NCBI GenBank assembly: GCA_910574205.1
Contig: CAJSYJ010000004.1
Coordinates: 1 to 64,000 of the forward strand
Direction: 5' to 3'
DNA: 64,000 nucleotides
From: Bacteroidales bacterium
GTDB lineage: Bacteria; Bacteroidota; Bacteroidia; Bacteroidales; Rikenellaceae
This document shows, piece after piece, positions 17,186-26,167 of the stretch. The translations under genes and the position numbers were made by a program. Below the pieces are notes generated by a model that did not search any database, was not told where the DNA came from, and saw nothing but the letters and a program-made list of their open reading frames with translations. How positions within the stretch are numbered: position 1 is the first letter of the stretch; every line of letters begins with the position of its first letter.

Positions 17186-19430
17186 CGACCGTGAGGGTTA
17201 CCTGTTTGAACTCCTGCATGGCTGCCGCCGCGGCCACCACCTCGCGCATCATCGCCCGCGCACGGTCGAACGAGGCGCCGCTCTCGATCTTGACCAGTAT
17301 CTCGGCGCGATGTTCGCCGCGGATGGTCTCGACGGCCGACGACACGGGACCCATGACCCGGCTACCGAACTTGCGGCGCAGCATTTCCGACATCGCGCGG
17401 GCGCACTGCCGCAGCCGCTCGTAGTCGCGGCAGCGGAGCATGAAGCGCGTCAGGCGCGAATAGGGCGGGTAGAGGAACGTGCGACGCTCCGCGAGCTGCA
17501 TGCGCGCCATAGACTCGTAGTCGCCCGCGGCGACCTGCCTGATTACGGGGTGGTCGGTCTGCGAGGTCTGTATGACCACCTCGGCGCCCGAACGGCGCCG
17601 GCCGGCACGTCCGGCCACCTGCATCATCAGCTGAAACGCCCTCTCCGAGGCTCGGAAGTCGGGCGCATTGAGCAGGTTGTCGGCATTGAGTATGCCCACC
17701 AGCGACACGCTGCCGAAGTCGAAGCCCTTGGTTATGATCTGCGTGCCGACCATGATGTCGGTCCGATGTTGATCGAATGCCGAGACGATGCTCGTGAAGG
17801 CACGCTCCGATGTGGACGTGTCGCGGTCCAGACGCGCCACGCGAGCCTCGGGAAACAGTCGCGCGATCTCCTGCTCGACCTTCTCCGTGCCGAAGCCCAT
17901 ATTGCTTATATCCTGCGTTTTGCAGTTGGGACAGGCTGCGGGAGGATCTATCGAGTAGCCGCAGTAGTGGCACTCCAACCGTGCCGGAGCGCGGTGCAGT
18001 GTAAGCGTGACGTTGCAGTGCGGACAGCGCGCCGTCCAACCGCACTCCCGGCACTCGACATAGGGGGCATAACCGCGCCGGTTCTGAAACAGCATGACCT
18101 GCTGGCCGGCATCCAGCGCACGGCCTATGCCGTCGAGCAGCGCACGGTTGAAGTGCGACTTGCGCTCGCCGCGCCTGACGGCACGCATCGTATCCGACAC
18201 TACCACCCTCGGCAGCTCGCCGCCGCCGTAACGCTCGTCGAGCCGCACGGTGCGGTACTTGCCAGCAAGGCCGTTGACATAGCTCTCCAACGAGGGCGTG
18301 GCGCTGCCCAGCACGATCGAGGCGCCGCTCTGGCGCGCTATCATCACGGCGCAGTCACGGGCGTTGTAGCGGGGCTGCATGTCGGTCTGCTTGTAGCTCG
18401 CATCGTGCTCCTCGTCGACGATCAGCAGATCGGGCGAGGGCAGCGGCAGGAATATCGACGAGCGCACCCCTATGACGATCTCCCCGCCGGTCGAGGCCGC
18501 CAGCCGCAGATACGCCTCGGTACGGCGGCGCGGCGTGAGCTTGGAGTGGTATGCCGTCACGCGCGAGGGGAATACGGTCTCGATACGCTCTATGAGCTGC
18601 GATGTCATTACGATTTCGGGCACGAGCATCAGCACGCTGCCGCCGCGGGCGAGCGTCCGCGCCATAAGGTGCATGTATATCTCGGTCTTGCCCGAGCCCG
18701 TGACGCCCCACAGCAGTGCGGGCTTGCGCTCGTCGAACGCGCCGAGCGTCTGGTCGAGCGCGCGCTGCTGAGCATCGGACAGCAGCGGCAGCAGGAAGTC
18801 GCTGCGATCGATACGTTCGGCCGCGACTTCGCGCTGCTCGACGACGATCAATCCCCGGCTGCGCAGCGTCGCTATCTGCCCTGCGTCGGCATCGAGCAGA
18901 CGCCGCGGCACGAAGCCGTCGGCGGCCTTGCGCTCCGAGGCCAGCCGCGCAATCCCGCGCAGCGTCGAAAGACGGCGCGGCGCACGGCGCGACAGCTCCA
19001 CGGCCTGCGCCTCGAAAGCCGCGGCATCGAGCCGCCGCAGCTCGTCACACAGAACCACGTAGCTCTCGCGGCGCGGAGTGAATATCTCTTCGGAAAATTC
19101 GTCGAACGAATCGGCCGACGGCTTGGCGGCCGACGGCAGCGCGATGCGCATAACTTCGCCCAGAGTGCACATGTAGTAGTCGGCGACCCACTCCCACAGA
19201 CGGCGCTGCCGCTCGCCCACGAGCGGTACGCCGTAGAGACGTCGGCAGACCTCCTTGATACGGCCGACAGAGGGTCGCTCCGTCGTGATCTCCCATACGA
19301 TACCCGTATAGTAACGGCGTGCCCCGAACTGCACCGCCACGGCATCGCCGACACCTATGCCCAGACTCTCGTCGAAGGCATAGGTATACGGAGGTTGTGC
19401 CAGAGGCAATACGATCCGGGCATAAAGCAT
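17169..19430 (-). CDS. priA: primosomal protein N' (replication restart helicase PriA)
   Basis: A 753-residue superfamily 2 DNA helicase that restarts stalled replication forks. It has an N-terminal 3'-DNA-binding domain (about 1-110), a winged-helix region, the helicase core with Walker A GVTGSGKTEIY and DEEH box (LLIVDEEHDASYKQ), and the PriA zinc-binding domain with eight cysteines in four pairs (CRECGW, CPHC, CHYC, CPNC). The C-terminal helicase lobe has MLFQNRRGYAP and a QVAGRAGRR motif. The 3' end overlaps comF by 17 bp on the same strand. Confidence 0.96.
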   Translation of the reverse strand: MLYARIVLPLAQPPYTYAFDESLGIGVGDAVAVQFGARRYYTGIVWEITTERPSVGRIKEVCRRLYGVPLVGERQRRLWEWVADYYMCTLGEVMRIALPSAAKPSADSFDEFSEEIFTPRRESYVVLCDELRRLDAAAFEAQAVELSRRAPRRLSTLRGIARLASERKAADGFVPRRLLDADAGQIATLRSRGLIVVEQREVAAERIDRSDFLLPLLSDAQQRALDQTLGAFDERKPALLWGVTGSGKTEIYMHLMARTLARGGSVLMLVPEIVMTSQLIERIETVFPSRVTAYHSKLTPRRRTEAYLRLAASTGGEIVIGVRSSIFLPLPSPDLLIVDEEHDASYKQTDMQPRYNARDCAVMIARQSGASIVLGSATPSLESYVNGLAGKYRTVRLDERYGGGELPRVVVSDTMRAVRRGERKSHFNRALLDGIGRALDAGQQVMLFQNRRGYAPYVECRECGWTARCPHCNVTLTLHRAPARLECHYCGYSIDPPAACPNCKTQDISNMGFGTEKVEQEIARLFPEARVARLDRDTSTSERAFTSIVSAFDQHRTDIMVGTQIITKGFDFGSVSLVGILNADNLLNAPDFRASERAFQLMMQVAGRAGRRRSGAEVVIQTSQTDHPVIRQVAAGDYESMARMQLAERRTFLYPPYSRLTRFMLRCRDYERLRQCARAMSEMLRRKFGSRVMGPVSSAVETIRGEHRAEILVKIESGASFDRARAMMREVVAAAAAMQEFKQVTLTVDVDAQ

Positions 19431-19467
19431 ATGCGTATGGTTTTGTCGGGGCGCCGGCGGATATTCC

Positions 19468-19494
19468 GACTGCCGGGCACTGCGGCCGGCAGTC
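19468..19494. terminator. inverted repeat between yitT-family gene and priA
   Basis: A 9-bp perfect inverted repeat (GACTGCCGG, 19468-19476, with 19486-19494). No T-run follows on the minus strand, so termination of the upstream gene is only possible, not shown. Confidence 0.35.
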
Positions 19495-19550
19495 CGACGA
19501 TCGCTCGCGGCGCGGTTTCAAATGTCGCTCCCTGGCGCGGGAGCATCGTT

Positions 19551-20465
19551 TCAGACCTTGTTCAGCGCATCGAAGCCCTTGCCGTATACGCCCATGACGG
19601 AGCCTACGGTAATGAATGCCTCCGAATCGACCTCCTTGGCGAGCTTCAACAGTGCCGAGGCGTCGCGCTTGCGGCATACGACCATCACGATCTTGGTCTC
19701 ATGCTGCGAGTACCAGCCCGTAGCATCGAGCACCGTCGCTCCGCGGTGCATGCGGTTGACGATCATATCGGCCATTTTGCGGTAGTCCTTGCAGATGATG
19801 AACACCTGACTCGACTGCTGGTTGCCGGCCATGATAAGGTCGACCGTGTAGCCGACCACCGTTACCATGATATAACCGTAAATTACCATCGCCACACCCG
19901 ATGCGAAGTCGGTGGCGAAGAATAGCGAAGAGCCTATGATGAACAGGTCGCTCGAAATCAATATGCGGCCGTAACTTACACGATGATACTTATTTATTAT
20001 CATCGCCACGATATCCGTACCGCCCGTCGAGCCGCCTTGCAGGAATCCCAGCGCGATACCGCAGCCGCAGAGTATCGCACCCAGCAGCACCAGCAGCATG
20101 TCCTGACTGTCGATCGAGCTGGTCAGCACGAGCATCATATCCTCGGGGATCATGTTCTCGACGACATCCATCGACAGCGACAGCATCACGATACAGTATA
20201 TGGTCTTTATGCCGAAGTTCCAGCCTACGATGAAGCCGCCGAAGATCAGCAGTATACCGTTGATTATGAATACCAGCTCGCCGATCGACAGGAACGGGAT
20301 CAGGTGGCTCAGCAGCATGGCCAGACCGGCCGCGCCGCCGCCCATACCGCCGGCAGGCATCACGCATCCTATCCAGCCGAACGCATACATGAACATACCA
20401 AGCGCCATGAGGACATACTCCTTTATGCCCGACAGCACCGTCATAGGTGTAATTTTGACAGTCAT
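19551..20465 (-). CDS. YitT family membrane protein (DUF2179 at C-terminus)
   Basis: A 304-residue inner-membrane protein. About five to six transmembrane helices lie in residues 12-210 (first MALGMFMYAFGWIGCVMP, then a glycine-rich GGMGGGAAGLAMLL loop). The soluble C-terminal DUF2179-type domain (about 215-300) starts QSSQVFIICKDYRKMADMIV and ends near GKGFDALNKV. The transported substrate of this family is not known. An upstream in-frame ATG (20507) is possible, but starting at MTVKITPMTV (20465) removes a non-conserved basic extension and is preferred. Confidence 0.85.
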   Translation of the reverse strand: MTVKITPMTVLSGIKEYVLMALGMFMYAFGWIGCVMPAGGMGGGAAGLAMLLSHLIPFLSIGELVFIINGILLIFGGFIVGWNFGIKTIYCIVMLSLSMDVVENMIPEDMMLVLTSSIDSQDMLLVLLGAILCGCGIALGFLQGGSTGGTDIVAMIINKYHRVSYGRILISSDLFIIGSSLFFATDFASGVAMVIYGYIMVTVVGYTVDLIMAGNQQSSQVFIICKDYRKMADMIVNRMHRGATVLDATGWYSQHETKIVMVVCRKRDASALLKLAKEVDSEAFITVGSVMGVYGKGFDALNKV

Positions 20466-21179
20466 AATAAGATTCAATTTGCGGCAAAAATAGAAAATTC
20501 CCGACAATTCCTCTCATAATTCACGGGAAATCGTCCGTATGCAATAAAAAGCTCTGTAATTCAGCCGGTACTGCGAATCTACCGATATACTTTTCCGGCT
20601 CCGGCGCGGCTCCATACATAATGTAAACCTATGGATTGCCGCCACTTTATCGAACATCCTTATACGCTCGTCGATATCCGCCGCAGCATAGGCCGCCCCG
20701 ACCTATTTCGGGATAGGCGCCGAACATATCATAAACGGCGGATATCGCAAGCCATGGGGAAACCGATTAGGCATCGATACATATCGGTATCCGGGCACCT
20801 CCGGGGAGTTTTGCACACGGCATAAGCTCCGCCCTAACAAGGGTTTGAGACGGGAAAGGACAAACTGCAAACGCAGCCTCCGACCGCGGATATACGACCT
20901 GCGGCATCGGCATGCCGGCCGGCATGCGGACGCATGTAAATCCGTATGCCGTACCTTAAAGGTCGCCAGCTTCTACTGCGCGCGCCTTGGCCTGTCCGCC
21001 CATCCAGTCGAGCGCCGCAATGTGCTCGCCCAAAGCCGTTTGCCGATTATCGACCATTTCCAATACGCGCTCCTTGTCGCTTTCGGAAAAGTACTTTTAG
21101 ACGTAATAATATTATTTATAGAGACAGCGGCTGTCATAACGCCGGCAAAATCGCAGCGGCCGAGACGCAGCCGCATGCG
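20466..21179. other. 714-bp gene-free region with nested inverted repeats
   Basis: No frame reads like protein and no tRNA-like fold was seen. The sequence holds an 11-bp inverted repeat (CGATATCCGCC, 20672-20682, with 20737-20747) enclosing a small inner hairpin (CCTAT 20702-20706 with ATAGG 20713-20717), and an 18-bp perfect palindrome at 20910-20927. It could hold a structured RNA or be a gene remnant; the function is not known. Confidence 0.5.
20910..20927. repeat. 18-bp perfect palindrome
   Basis: GCATGCCGGCCGGCATGC reads the same on both strands. It lies about 250 bp beyond the stop codon of the LytTR gene, between the minus-strand LytTR and YitT-family genes. It may be a protein-binding site or cruciform-forming element. 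Confidence 0.6.
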
Positions 21180-22091
21180 TCAGATATTGTTAAGCGCGGC
21201 AATGGCGCCCGTGACATTGTCGTAGTAGCGCTTCGAGACGGGTATGCGCTTGATCTGTTCGTCGTTGAGCGTCACGTAGTAGGACTTGTGCTCCTCGCCG
21301 ATGAATGCTATCTTGCGCACGTTAATTATATAGGAGCGGTGGCAGCGGATCATGCCCGTGCCGGCCAGACTCTCCTCGATCGATGAGGTGCGGCTGCGGA
21401 GCATATATACCGAGAACTTGTCGTTGTGCTTGTAATGCACCTTAACATAGTTGTCCTGCGATTCGAGGTAGTAGAGCGAGTCGACCGTGATGGTAAGGCG
21501 CATCGTGCCGTTGTTGTCGTAGAGATTTATCATCTGCGGCAGCTGCGGCGCAGCCGCTGTCGCCGTCTCGGACGCAGCCCTGCCCGCTCGTAGCTCGCCG
21601 CGGAGCCGGTCGCGTTCGTCGAGCGCCGCTTCGAGCTCTTCGCCCTTGGTGCGGTAGGCCACATAGAGCGTAACGAGCGAATACGGTATGGCCGTTATCA
21701 TCGTCACGAAGAATAGCACCCTGACGGCTATCGCAGGAATAGACGATGACGTTATGCCCGGCAGCAGCTGAAACGTAAGTATTGTGTATCCCAGCGAAAT
21801 GACGATATTCTCGCACATGAGCCACGCTATATATCGTGCGGCGGTAAAGCGGATGCGGTTGCGCAGCAGATATATCGCCGTCTTGCTCACGGCCAGAATG
21901 GCAATGGCCGCCACGGTAAAGACGACCGATATGCCGAACGATCCCATATCCTTGATGCTGAACCAGCTCGATACCGAGAACGGCGTATAGATCACCATAA
22001 AGAATACGGAGAAGGCAATGACGAACAACACCGACACCGCCAGATACTTGCGCGATGTCATGAACATCGGTATTTCCTTGCCGTGCGTCAT
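21180..22091 (-). CDS. membrane-anchored LytTR-family transcription regulator
   Basis: A 303-residue protein. The first half is membrane-embedded, with about four hydrophobic helices (about 16-36, 46-72, 86-110 and 118-142). A charged coiled-coil-like segment (about 145-175, KGEELEAALDERDRLRGELRAG) leads to a C-terminal LytTR DNA-binding domain (about 195-295) with VDSLYYLESQDNYVKVHY, the MLRSRTSSIEESL helix and GMIRCHRSYIINVRKI, all typical of the fold. There is no receiver domain, so it is a one-component membrane regulator. It is divergent from the fab cluster, which makes that cluster a plausible target. Alternative starts lie at internal methionines within the first 12 codons. Confidence 0.82.
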   Translation of the reverse strand: MTHGKEIPMFMTSRKYLAVSVLFVIAFSVFFMVIYTPFSVSSWFSIKDMGSFGISVVFTVAAIAILAVSKTAIYLLRNRIRFTAARYIAWLMCENIVISLGYTILTFQLLPGITSSSIPAIAVRVLFFVTMITAIPYSLVTLYVAYRTKGEELEAALDERDRLRGELRAGRAASETATAAAPQLPQMINLYDNNGTMRLTITVDSLYYLESQDNYVKVHYKHNDKFSVYMLRSRTSSIEESLAGTGMIRCHRSYIINVRKIAFIGEEHKSYYVTLNDEQIKRIPVSKRYYDNVTGAIAALNNI

Positions 22092-22226
22092 TGCTTTCGT
22101 GTCGTTTCAACGGTGCGAATTTAATAAATTATTAAAAAACTTCAAACTGTTTGCCATAAATATTCGATTTTCGCCACTGAATACGGAATTTCGCCACATT
22201 TAGGAGGGCATAAGGATTATTAGAGG

Positions 22227-22234
22227 TACATTTG
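22227..22234 (+). promoter_or_regulatory. fabH promoter -7 box
   Basis: TACATTTG matches TAnnTTTG and lies 59 bp upstream of the fabH start. No well-spaced TTTG -33 box was found, so the promoter may need an activator; the divergent LytTR gene is a candidate. Confidence 0.5.
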
Positions 22235-22293
22235 CGCCGATCGGGACAAATCCGGTCGACGACTCTTGTTGTATTATTTAATTATACCATACG

Positions 22294-23247
22294 ATGAAAA
22301 TATTAGGAACCGGTTGCGCCAGTCCGTCTCTGGCCGTGACTAACAAGATGCTCGAAGAGTTTCTCGATACGAGCGACGAATGGATCACCGAACGGACGGG
22401 TATCAAGGAGCGTCGCTTAATGACGAGCGAGCATCTGCTCGATCTGGCAGTCGAAGCCGCACGCAAGGCGATCGACGATGCCGGCATGACGGCCGCCGAT
22501 CTCGACTATATAATATGCTCGAACGTTGTCAACGAATACTCGACCCCCGCACTCTCGTGCCTGATACAGGGTGCCATAGGCGCCACATGCCCCTGCCTCG
22601 ACATCAATGCCGCATGCGCAGGCTTCATCTTCGCACTCGACATGGCCGAGGACAAGCTGCGTGCCGGCAAGGCCGAAAACATACTTATCGTATGCGCCGA
22701 GGAGCCCACGCGCATGGTCGACTGGAATGACCGCAACACATGCGTGCTGTTCGGCGACGGTGCCGGTGCGGCCGTGGTAGGCCGCGGCGATGCGATGAAG
22801 ACCGTACGTCTTACCACATCCAGCCGCAAGGAGGTGCTCTACCAGGTACGCCGGCTCGAACCGACCCCCTATCTGGACGGCGAGCGCGAGTTCGCGCCCC
22901 TGGTAATGAAGGGACGCGACGTGTTCAAGACCGCCGTGTCGTCGTCGACGGCCGACATCAAGGCCATGCTGGCCGAGACGGGCATCGACCCCTCGCAGGT
23001 CAAGTATTACGTCCTGCATCAGGCCAACGAGCGTATCATCGATTCGATCCGCGGTCTGCTGGGCGAGCAGCCCGAGAAGTTCCCCCACAACGTCGAGCGC
23101 TACGGCAACACCTCGTCGGCCAGCGTGCCCATACTTCTGGACGAAATGAGCCGCGCCGGCAAGCTGTCTAAGGGCGACATCCTCGTGATGAGCGCATTCG
23201 GCGCGGGATTCACGACTGCTGGATGTATTCTCGAATGGACGAAATAG
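22294..23247 (+). CDS. fabH: beta-ketoacyl-ACP synthase III (FabH)
   Basis: A 317-residue thiolase-fold enzyme that condenses an acyl-CoA starter with malonyl-ACP to begin fatty acid synthesis. The catalytic triad is complete: C108 (INAACAGF), H242 (VLHQANERI) and N272 (RYGNTSSAS). Residues near the start (WITERTGIKERR) match the family's CoA-binding region. It is the first gene of a fabH-fabF-fabZ-fabG set on the plus strand. Bacteroidota usually have another fabH elsewhere, so this may be a second copy with a special starter unit; that is inference. Confidence 0.93.
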   Translation: MKILGTGCASPSLAVTNKMLEEFLDTSDEWITERTGIKERRLMTSEHLLDLAVEAARKAIDDAGMTAADLDYIICSNVVNEYSTPALSCLIQGAIGATCPCLDINAACAGFIFALDMAEDKLRAGKAENILIVCAEEPTRMVDWNDRNTCVLFGDGAGAAVVGRGDAMKTVRLTTSSRKEVLYQVRRLEPTPYLDGEREFAPLVMKGRDVFKTAVSSSTADIKAMLAETGIDPSQVKYYVLHQANERIIDSIRGLLGEQPEKFPHNVERYGNTSSASVPILLDEMSRAGKLSKGDILVMSAFGAGFTTAGCILEWTK

Positions 23248-23337
23248 CGTAACCGCTTTCTACGAGCCGAGCGCAGAGCCGAGTCCGATCCGGAGTGCGC
23301 CGCGGCACGGAAAAGGTCGAAAGAAATTCAACTTAAA

Positions 23338-24600
23338 ATGTATAACACAATGGAACAAAGAGTAGTAATTACGGGTATAGGTGCCATAACGCCGGTGGGC
23401 AACAACATCGCCGAGATGTGGAGCAACATGGTCGACGGCAAGTGCGGCATCGACTTTATCAAGGGCTACGACGAATATAATCTTCCGGTCAAGGTTGCCG
23501 GTCAGGTCAAGGACTTCGACGCTTCGCAGTACGATCTGCCGTCGAACCTGGTGCGCCGCAGCGATCTCTACTGCCAGTACGCCATGGCCGCCGCAGCGCA
23601 GGCCATGAAGGACAGCGGTCTGGCGAGCGGCGAGAACATCGCACCCGAGCGTCTGGGCGTATACATCGGCTCGGGCATCGGCGGCATCCACACCTTCGTC
23701 AACCAGACCGAAGTACTGTTGAAGGACGGCGTGGGACGCATATCGCCCTTCTTCGTGCCGATGATGATCTCTAACATCGCAGCCGGCAACGTCGCCATAA
23801 CCTTCAACGCGCAGGGCGTATGCCTGCCGGTGGTTACGGCATGCGCTACGGGCACCCACTCTGCCGGCGAGGCTTACCGCGCAATCAAGCACGGTTATGC
23901 CGACGCCATCATTACCGGCGGCGCCGAGGCTGCCGTACATCCGCTCTCGATCGGCGGCTTCGCCAACAGCAAGGCTCTTTCGCGCTCGGAGGATCCGTTG
24001 CAGGCATCGCTGCCCTTCAACGTCAACCGCCACGGTTTCGTCATTGCCGAGGGTGCCGGCGTGCTGATCTTCGAGTCGTTGGAGAGCGCCCGCAAGCGCG
24101 GTGCGAAGATATACGCAGAGGTCGTCGGTTACGGCAACAGCTGCGACGCCCACCACTTCACGGCTCCGCATCCCGAGGGCATCCCCGCGTCGCGCGCCAT
24201 TAAGCAGGCACTCGACGAGGCCGGATTCGACGCCGAGAAGGATCTGCTCTACATCAACGCCCACGGTACGGGTACGCCGCTGAACGACTCTTCTGAGACC
24301 AAGGCCATAAAGATCGCCATGGGCGAGCAGGCTGCACGCAAGGCCATCATCACTTCGACCAAGTCGATCACAGGCCACATGCTCGGCGCCACGGGTGCCG
24401 TCGAGCTCATCGCCTCGACGCTGTCGCTCTCGAACGGCATCGTAACGCCGACCATAGGTCTTACCGACCCCGACCCCGAGTGCGACCTCGACTACACGCC
24501 GCTGGTAGCACGCAAGGCCGATGTCAACGTCGCCATATCGAACTCGCTCGGCTTCGGCGGTCACAACGCCTGCGTCGCGCTGAGACGTTTCGACGAGTAG
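23338..24600 (+). CDS. fabF: beta-ketoacyl-ACP synthase II (FabF)
   Basis: A 420-residue condensing enzyme for elongation of acyl-ACP with malonyl-ACP. The Cys-His-His triad is intact: C169 (VTACATGTH), H309 (NAHGTGTP) and H347 (SITGHMLGAT). The C-terminal NSLGFGGHNACVAL motif is also present. Start may be at 23350 (MEQRVVITG), four codons in, which is nearer to the family's usual N-terminus. It follows fabH after 90 bp with no acyl-carrier-protein gene between them. A strong hairpin follows the stop. Confidence 0.94.
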   Translation: MYNTMEQRVVITGIGAITPVGNNIAEMWSNMVDGKCGIDFIKGYDEYNLPVKVAGQVKDFDASQYDLPSNLVRRSDLYCQYAMAAAAQAMKDSGLASGENIAPERLGVYIGSGIGGIHTFVNQTEVLLKDGVGRISPFFVPMMISNIAAGNVAITFNAQGVCLPVVTACATGTHSAGEAYRAIKHGYADAIITGGAEAAVHPLSIGGFANSKALSRSEDPLQASLPFNVNRHGFVIAEGAGVLIFESLESARKRGAKIYAEVVGYGNSCDAHHFTAPHPEGIPASRAIKQALDEAGFDAEKDLLYINAHGTGTPLNDSSETKAIKIAMGEQAARKAIITSTKSITGHMLGATGAVELIASTLSLSNGIVTPTIGLTDPDPECDLDYTPLVARKADVNVAISNSLGFGGHNACVALRRFDE

Positions 24601-24617
24601 ACATATACGATTCGTAT

Positions 24618-24651
24618 CGCAGTGCGGAGGTCGGACGATCTCTGCACTGCG
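24618..24651 (+). terminator. strong hairpin between fabF and fabZ
   Basis: A 15-bp stem (24618-24632 with 24637-24651, two G-T wobble pairs) closes a 4-base loop GGAC and is followed by the T-rich ATTCGTTTTATAAAC. It looks like an intrinsic terminator or attenuator inside the fab gene set, so fabZ-fabG may be expressed at a different level from fabH-fabF. Confidence 0.65.
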
Positions 24652-24697
24652 TGCGGATATTCGTTTTATAAACTTAATATCATAAATCTCAATTACG

Positions 24698-25126
24698 ATG
24701 AATCGAGAAGAGATAAAGGAGTTTCTGCCGCACCGCGAGCCCATGCTGCTCGTCGACGACATCACGCTCGACGGCGAGTGGGCCGACGCCCACTACCACG
24801 TCTCGGGCGAGGAGTTTTTCCTCAAAGGCCATTTCCCGGGCAACCCCGTCGTACCCGGCGTCATTACGTGCGAGATCATCGCGCAGTCGTGCGCGCTGCT
24901 GCTGGGCGACCTGCTGAAAGGCCGCACGCCGTTCTATGCCGGTATCGACAACGTGAAGTTCAAGTCGGCGGTACACCCCGGCGACACGATCCACATACGT
25001 GCACGCGTCACGCAGCAGCGCGGCCTGCTGGTATTTACCGAGGCCAAGGCTTTCGTCGACGACCGCCTCTGCTGCTCGGGCAACTTCTCGTTCATGCTCG
25101 TAGATAACGATAAAGTAAAAAAATAG
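24698..25126 (+). CDS. fabZ: 3-hydroxyacyl-ACP dehydratase (FabZ-like)
   Basis: A 142-residue single hot-dog-fold dehydratase that removes water from 3-hydroxyacyl-ACP. The catalytic H45 (LKGHFPGNPVVPGV) and E59 (ITCEI) have the family's 14-residue spacing. In Bacteroidota the housekeeping FabZ is normally fused to LpxC, so a free-standing FabZ next to fabG is probably an additional enzyme. The sequence style (NREEIKEFLPHREPMLLVDD) recalls Firmicutes FabZ, so transfer from that phylum is possible. It is 6 bp from fabG and the two are surely co-transcribed. Confidence 0.88.
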   Translation: MNREEIKEFLPHREPMLLVDDITLDGEWADAHYHVSGEEFFLKGHFPGNPVVPGVITCEIIAQSCALLLGDLLKGRTPFYAGIDNVKFKSAVHPGDTIHIRARVTQQRGLLVFTEAKAFVDDRLCCSGNFSFMLVDNDKVKK

Positions 25127-25132
25127 TAGATC

Positions 25133-25879
25133 ATGAAACTTCTTGAAGGTAAAGTAGCGCTCGTCACGGGCGCAGGACGAGGCATCGGCAAGGCTATCGC
25201 ATTGCGTTTTGCCGAGCAGGGTGCCGATGTGGCATTCACGGATTTGGCGATCAACGAGGCTGTCGAAGAGACCGTTAAGGAGATCGAGGCTCTCGGCGTC
25301 AAGGCCAAGGCCTACGCTTCGAATGCGGCTCTGTTCGACCAGACCCACGAGGTCGTGAAGCAGATCGTCGAGGACTTCGGCCGCATCGACATTCTGGTCA
25401 ACAACGCCGGTATTACCAAGGACGGCCTTATGATGCGCATGAGCGAGGCTCAGTGGGACGCAGTGCTGACCGTCAACCTCAAATCGGCGTTCAACTTCAT
25501 CCATGCCGTTACGCCCGTCATGGCCAAGCAGCGCGGCGGCTCGATCATCAACATGTCGTCGGTGGTAGGCGTGAGCGGCAATGCCGGCCAGTGCAACTAC
25601 TCGGCATCCAAGGCCGGTATGATAGGTCTGGCGAAGTCTATCGCCAAGGAGATGGGTCCCCGCGGCATCCGAGCCAACTGCATCGCCCCGGGCTTCATCA
25701 TTACCGACATGACCAACCAGCTCTCGCAGGAGATCAAGGATCAGTGGGCGGCACAGATTCCTCTGCGTCGCGGCGGTACGCCCGACGATGTGGCGAACGT
25801 GGCTCTGTTCCTGGCCAGCGACCTCTCGTCGTATGTCAGCGGACAGGTCATCCACTGCTGCGGTGCCATGAACTGCTAA
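25133..25879 (+). CDS. fabG: 3-oxoacyl-ACP reductase (FabG)
   Basis: A 248-residue short-chain dehydrogenase that reduces 3-oxoacyl-ACP with NADPH. It shows the cofactor motif TGAGRGIG (12-19), NNAG (90-93), the catalytic serine (S142/S143), Y156 and K160, and the LVNNAGITKDGLMMRM segment characteristic of FabG. The end of the protein is odd: where most FabG proteins have a DGGM motif near the C-terminus, this one reads CCGAMNC. It is the last gene of the fab set; hairpins at 25923-25955 and 26068-26093 follow. Confidence 0.93.
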   Translation: MKLLEGKVALVTGAGRGIGKAIALRFAEQGADVAFTDLAINEAVEETVKEIEALGVKAKAYASNAALFDQTHEVVKQIVEDFGRIDILVNNAGITKDGLMMRMSEAQWDAVLTVNLKSAFNFIHAVTPVMAKQRGGSIINMSSVVGVSGNAGQCNYSASKAGMIGLAKSIAKEMGPRGIRANCIAPGFIITDMTNQLSQEIKDQWAAQIPLRRGGTPDDVANVALFLASDLSSYVSGQVIHCCGAMNC

Positions 25880-25922
25880 TTTTCCGTCACAGGCGGCACT
25901 CCGCCGCCGCTTCACACTTGCT

Positions 25923-25955
25923 CGCCCGGACAGGATGCAATATCCTATCCGGGCG
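25923..25955 (+). terminator. fabG terminator hairpin
   Basis: CGCCCGGA (25923-25930) pairs with TCCGGGCG (25948-25955), with an inner AGGAT/ATCCT stem after one mismatch. Only a short T-rich stretch (GATCTTCATT) follows. Confidence 0.5.
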
Positions 25956-26067
25956 ATCTTCATTCAGTCCGTCCGTATCCGCAGCACGTCTGACCGGCGC
26001 GACAGCAACAGGCATCCGAAGCGCCGCGACCGAAGAGAGTGCGTGCCGGCACGGCCATACACAACAT

Positions 26068-26093
26068 CGCAGGCTGTCTCGCGACAGCCTGCG
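26068..26093. terminator. bidirectional hairpin between fabG and hybrid regulator gene
   Basis: A perfect 11-bp inverted repeat (CGCAGGCTGTC, 26068-26078, with 26083-26093) around the loop TCGC, between convergent genes. It shares the core GGCTGTC...GACAGCC with the terminator at 44982-45019. Confidence 0.6.
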
Positions 26094-26167
26094 GCGAAAT
26101 GCTACGCGGCAAAATCGGCAGGGGTCATGCTGGCGGTCGAACGAGCGGTGCCGCGCCTGCTGCCGGA

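Noticed and set aside
20519..21179. tRNA, RNase P or tmRNA gene in the long gap
   Set aside because: I looked for T-loop and conserved core motifs and found none; only unassigned inverted repeats are present.
23248..23337. A missed acyl-carrier-protein gene between fabH and fabF
   Set aside because: The gap is 90 bp, too short for an ACP, and has no DSL motif.
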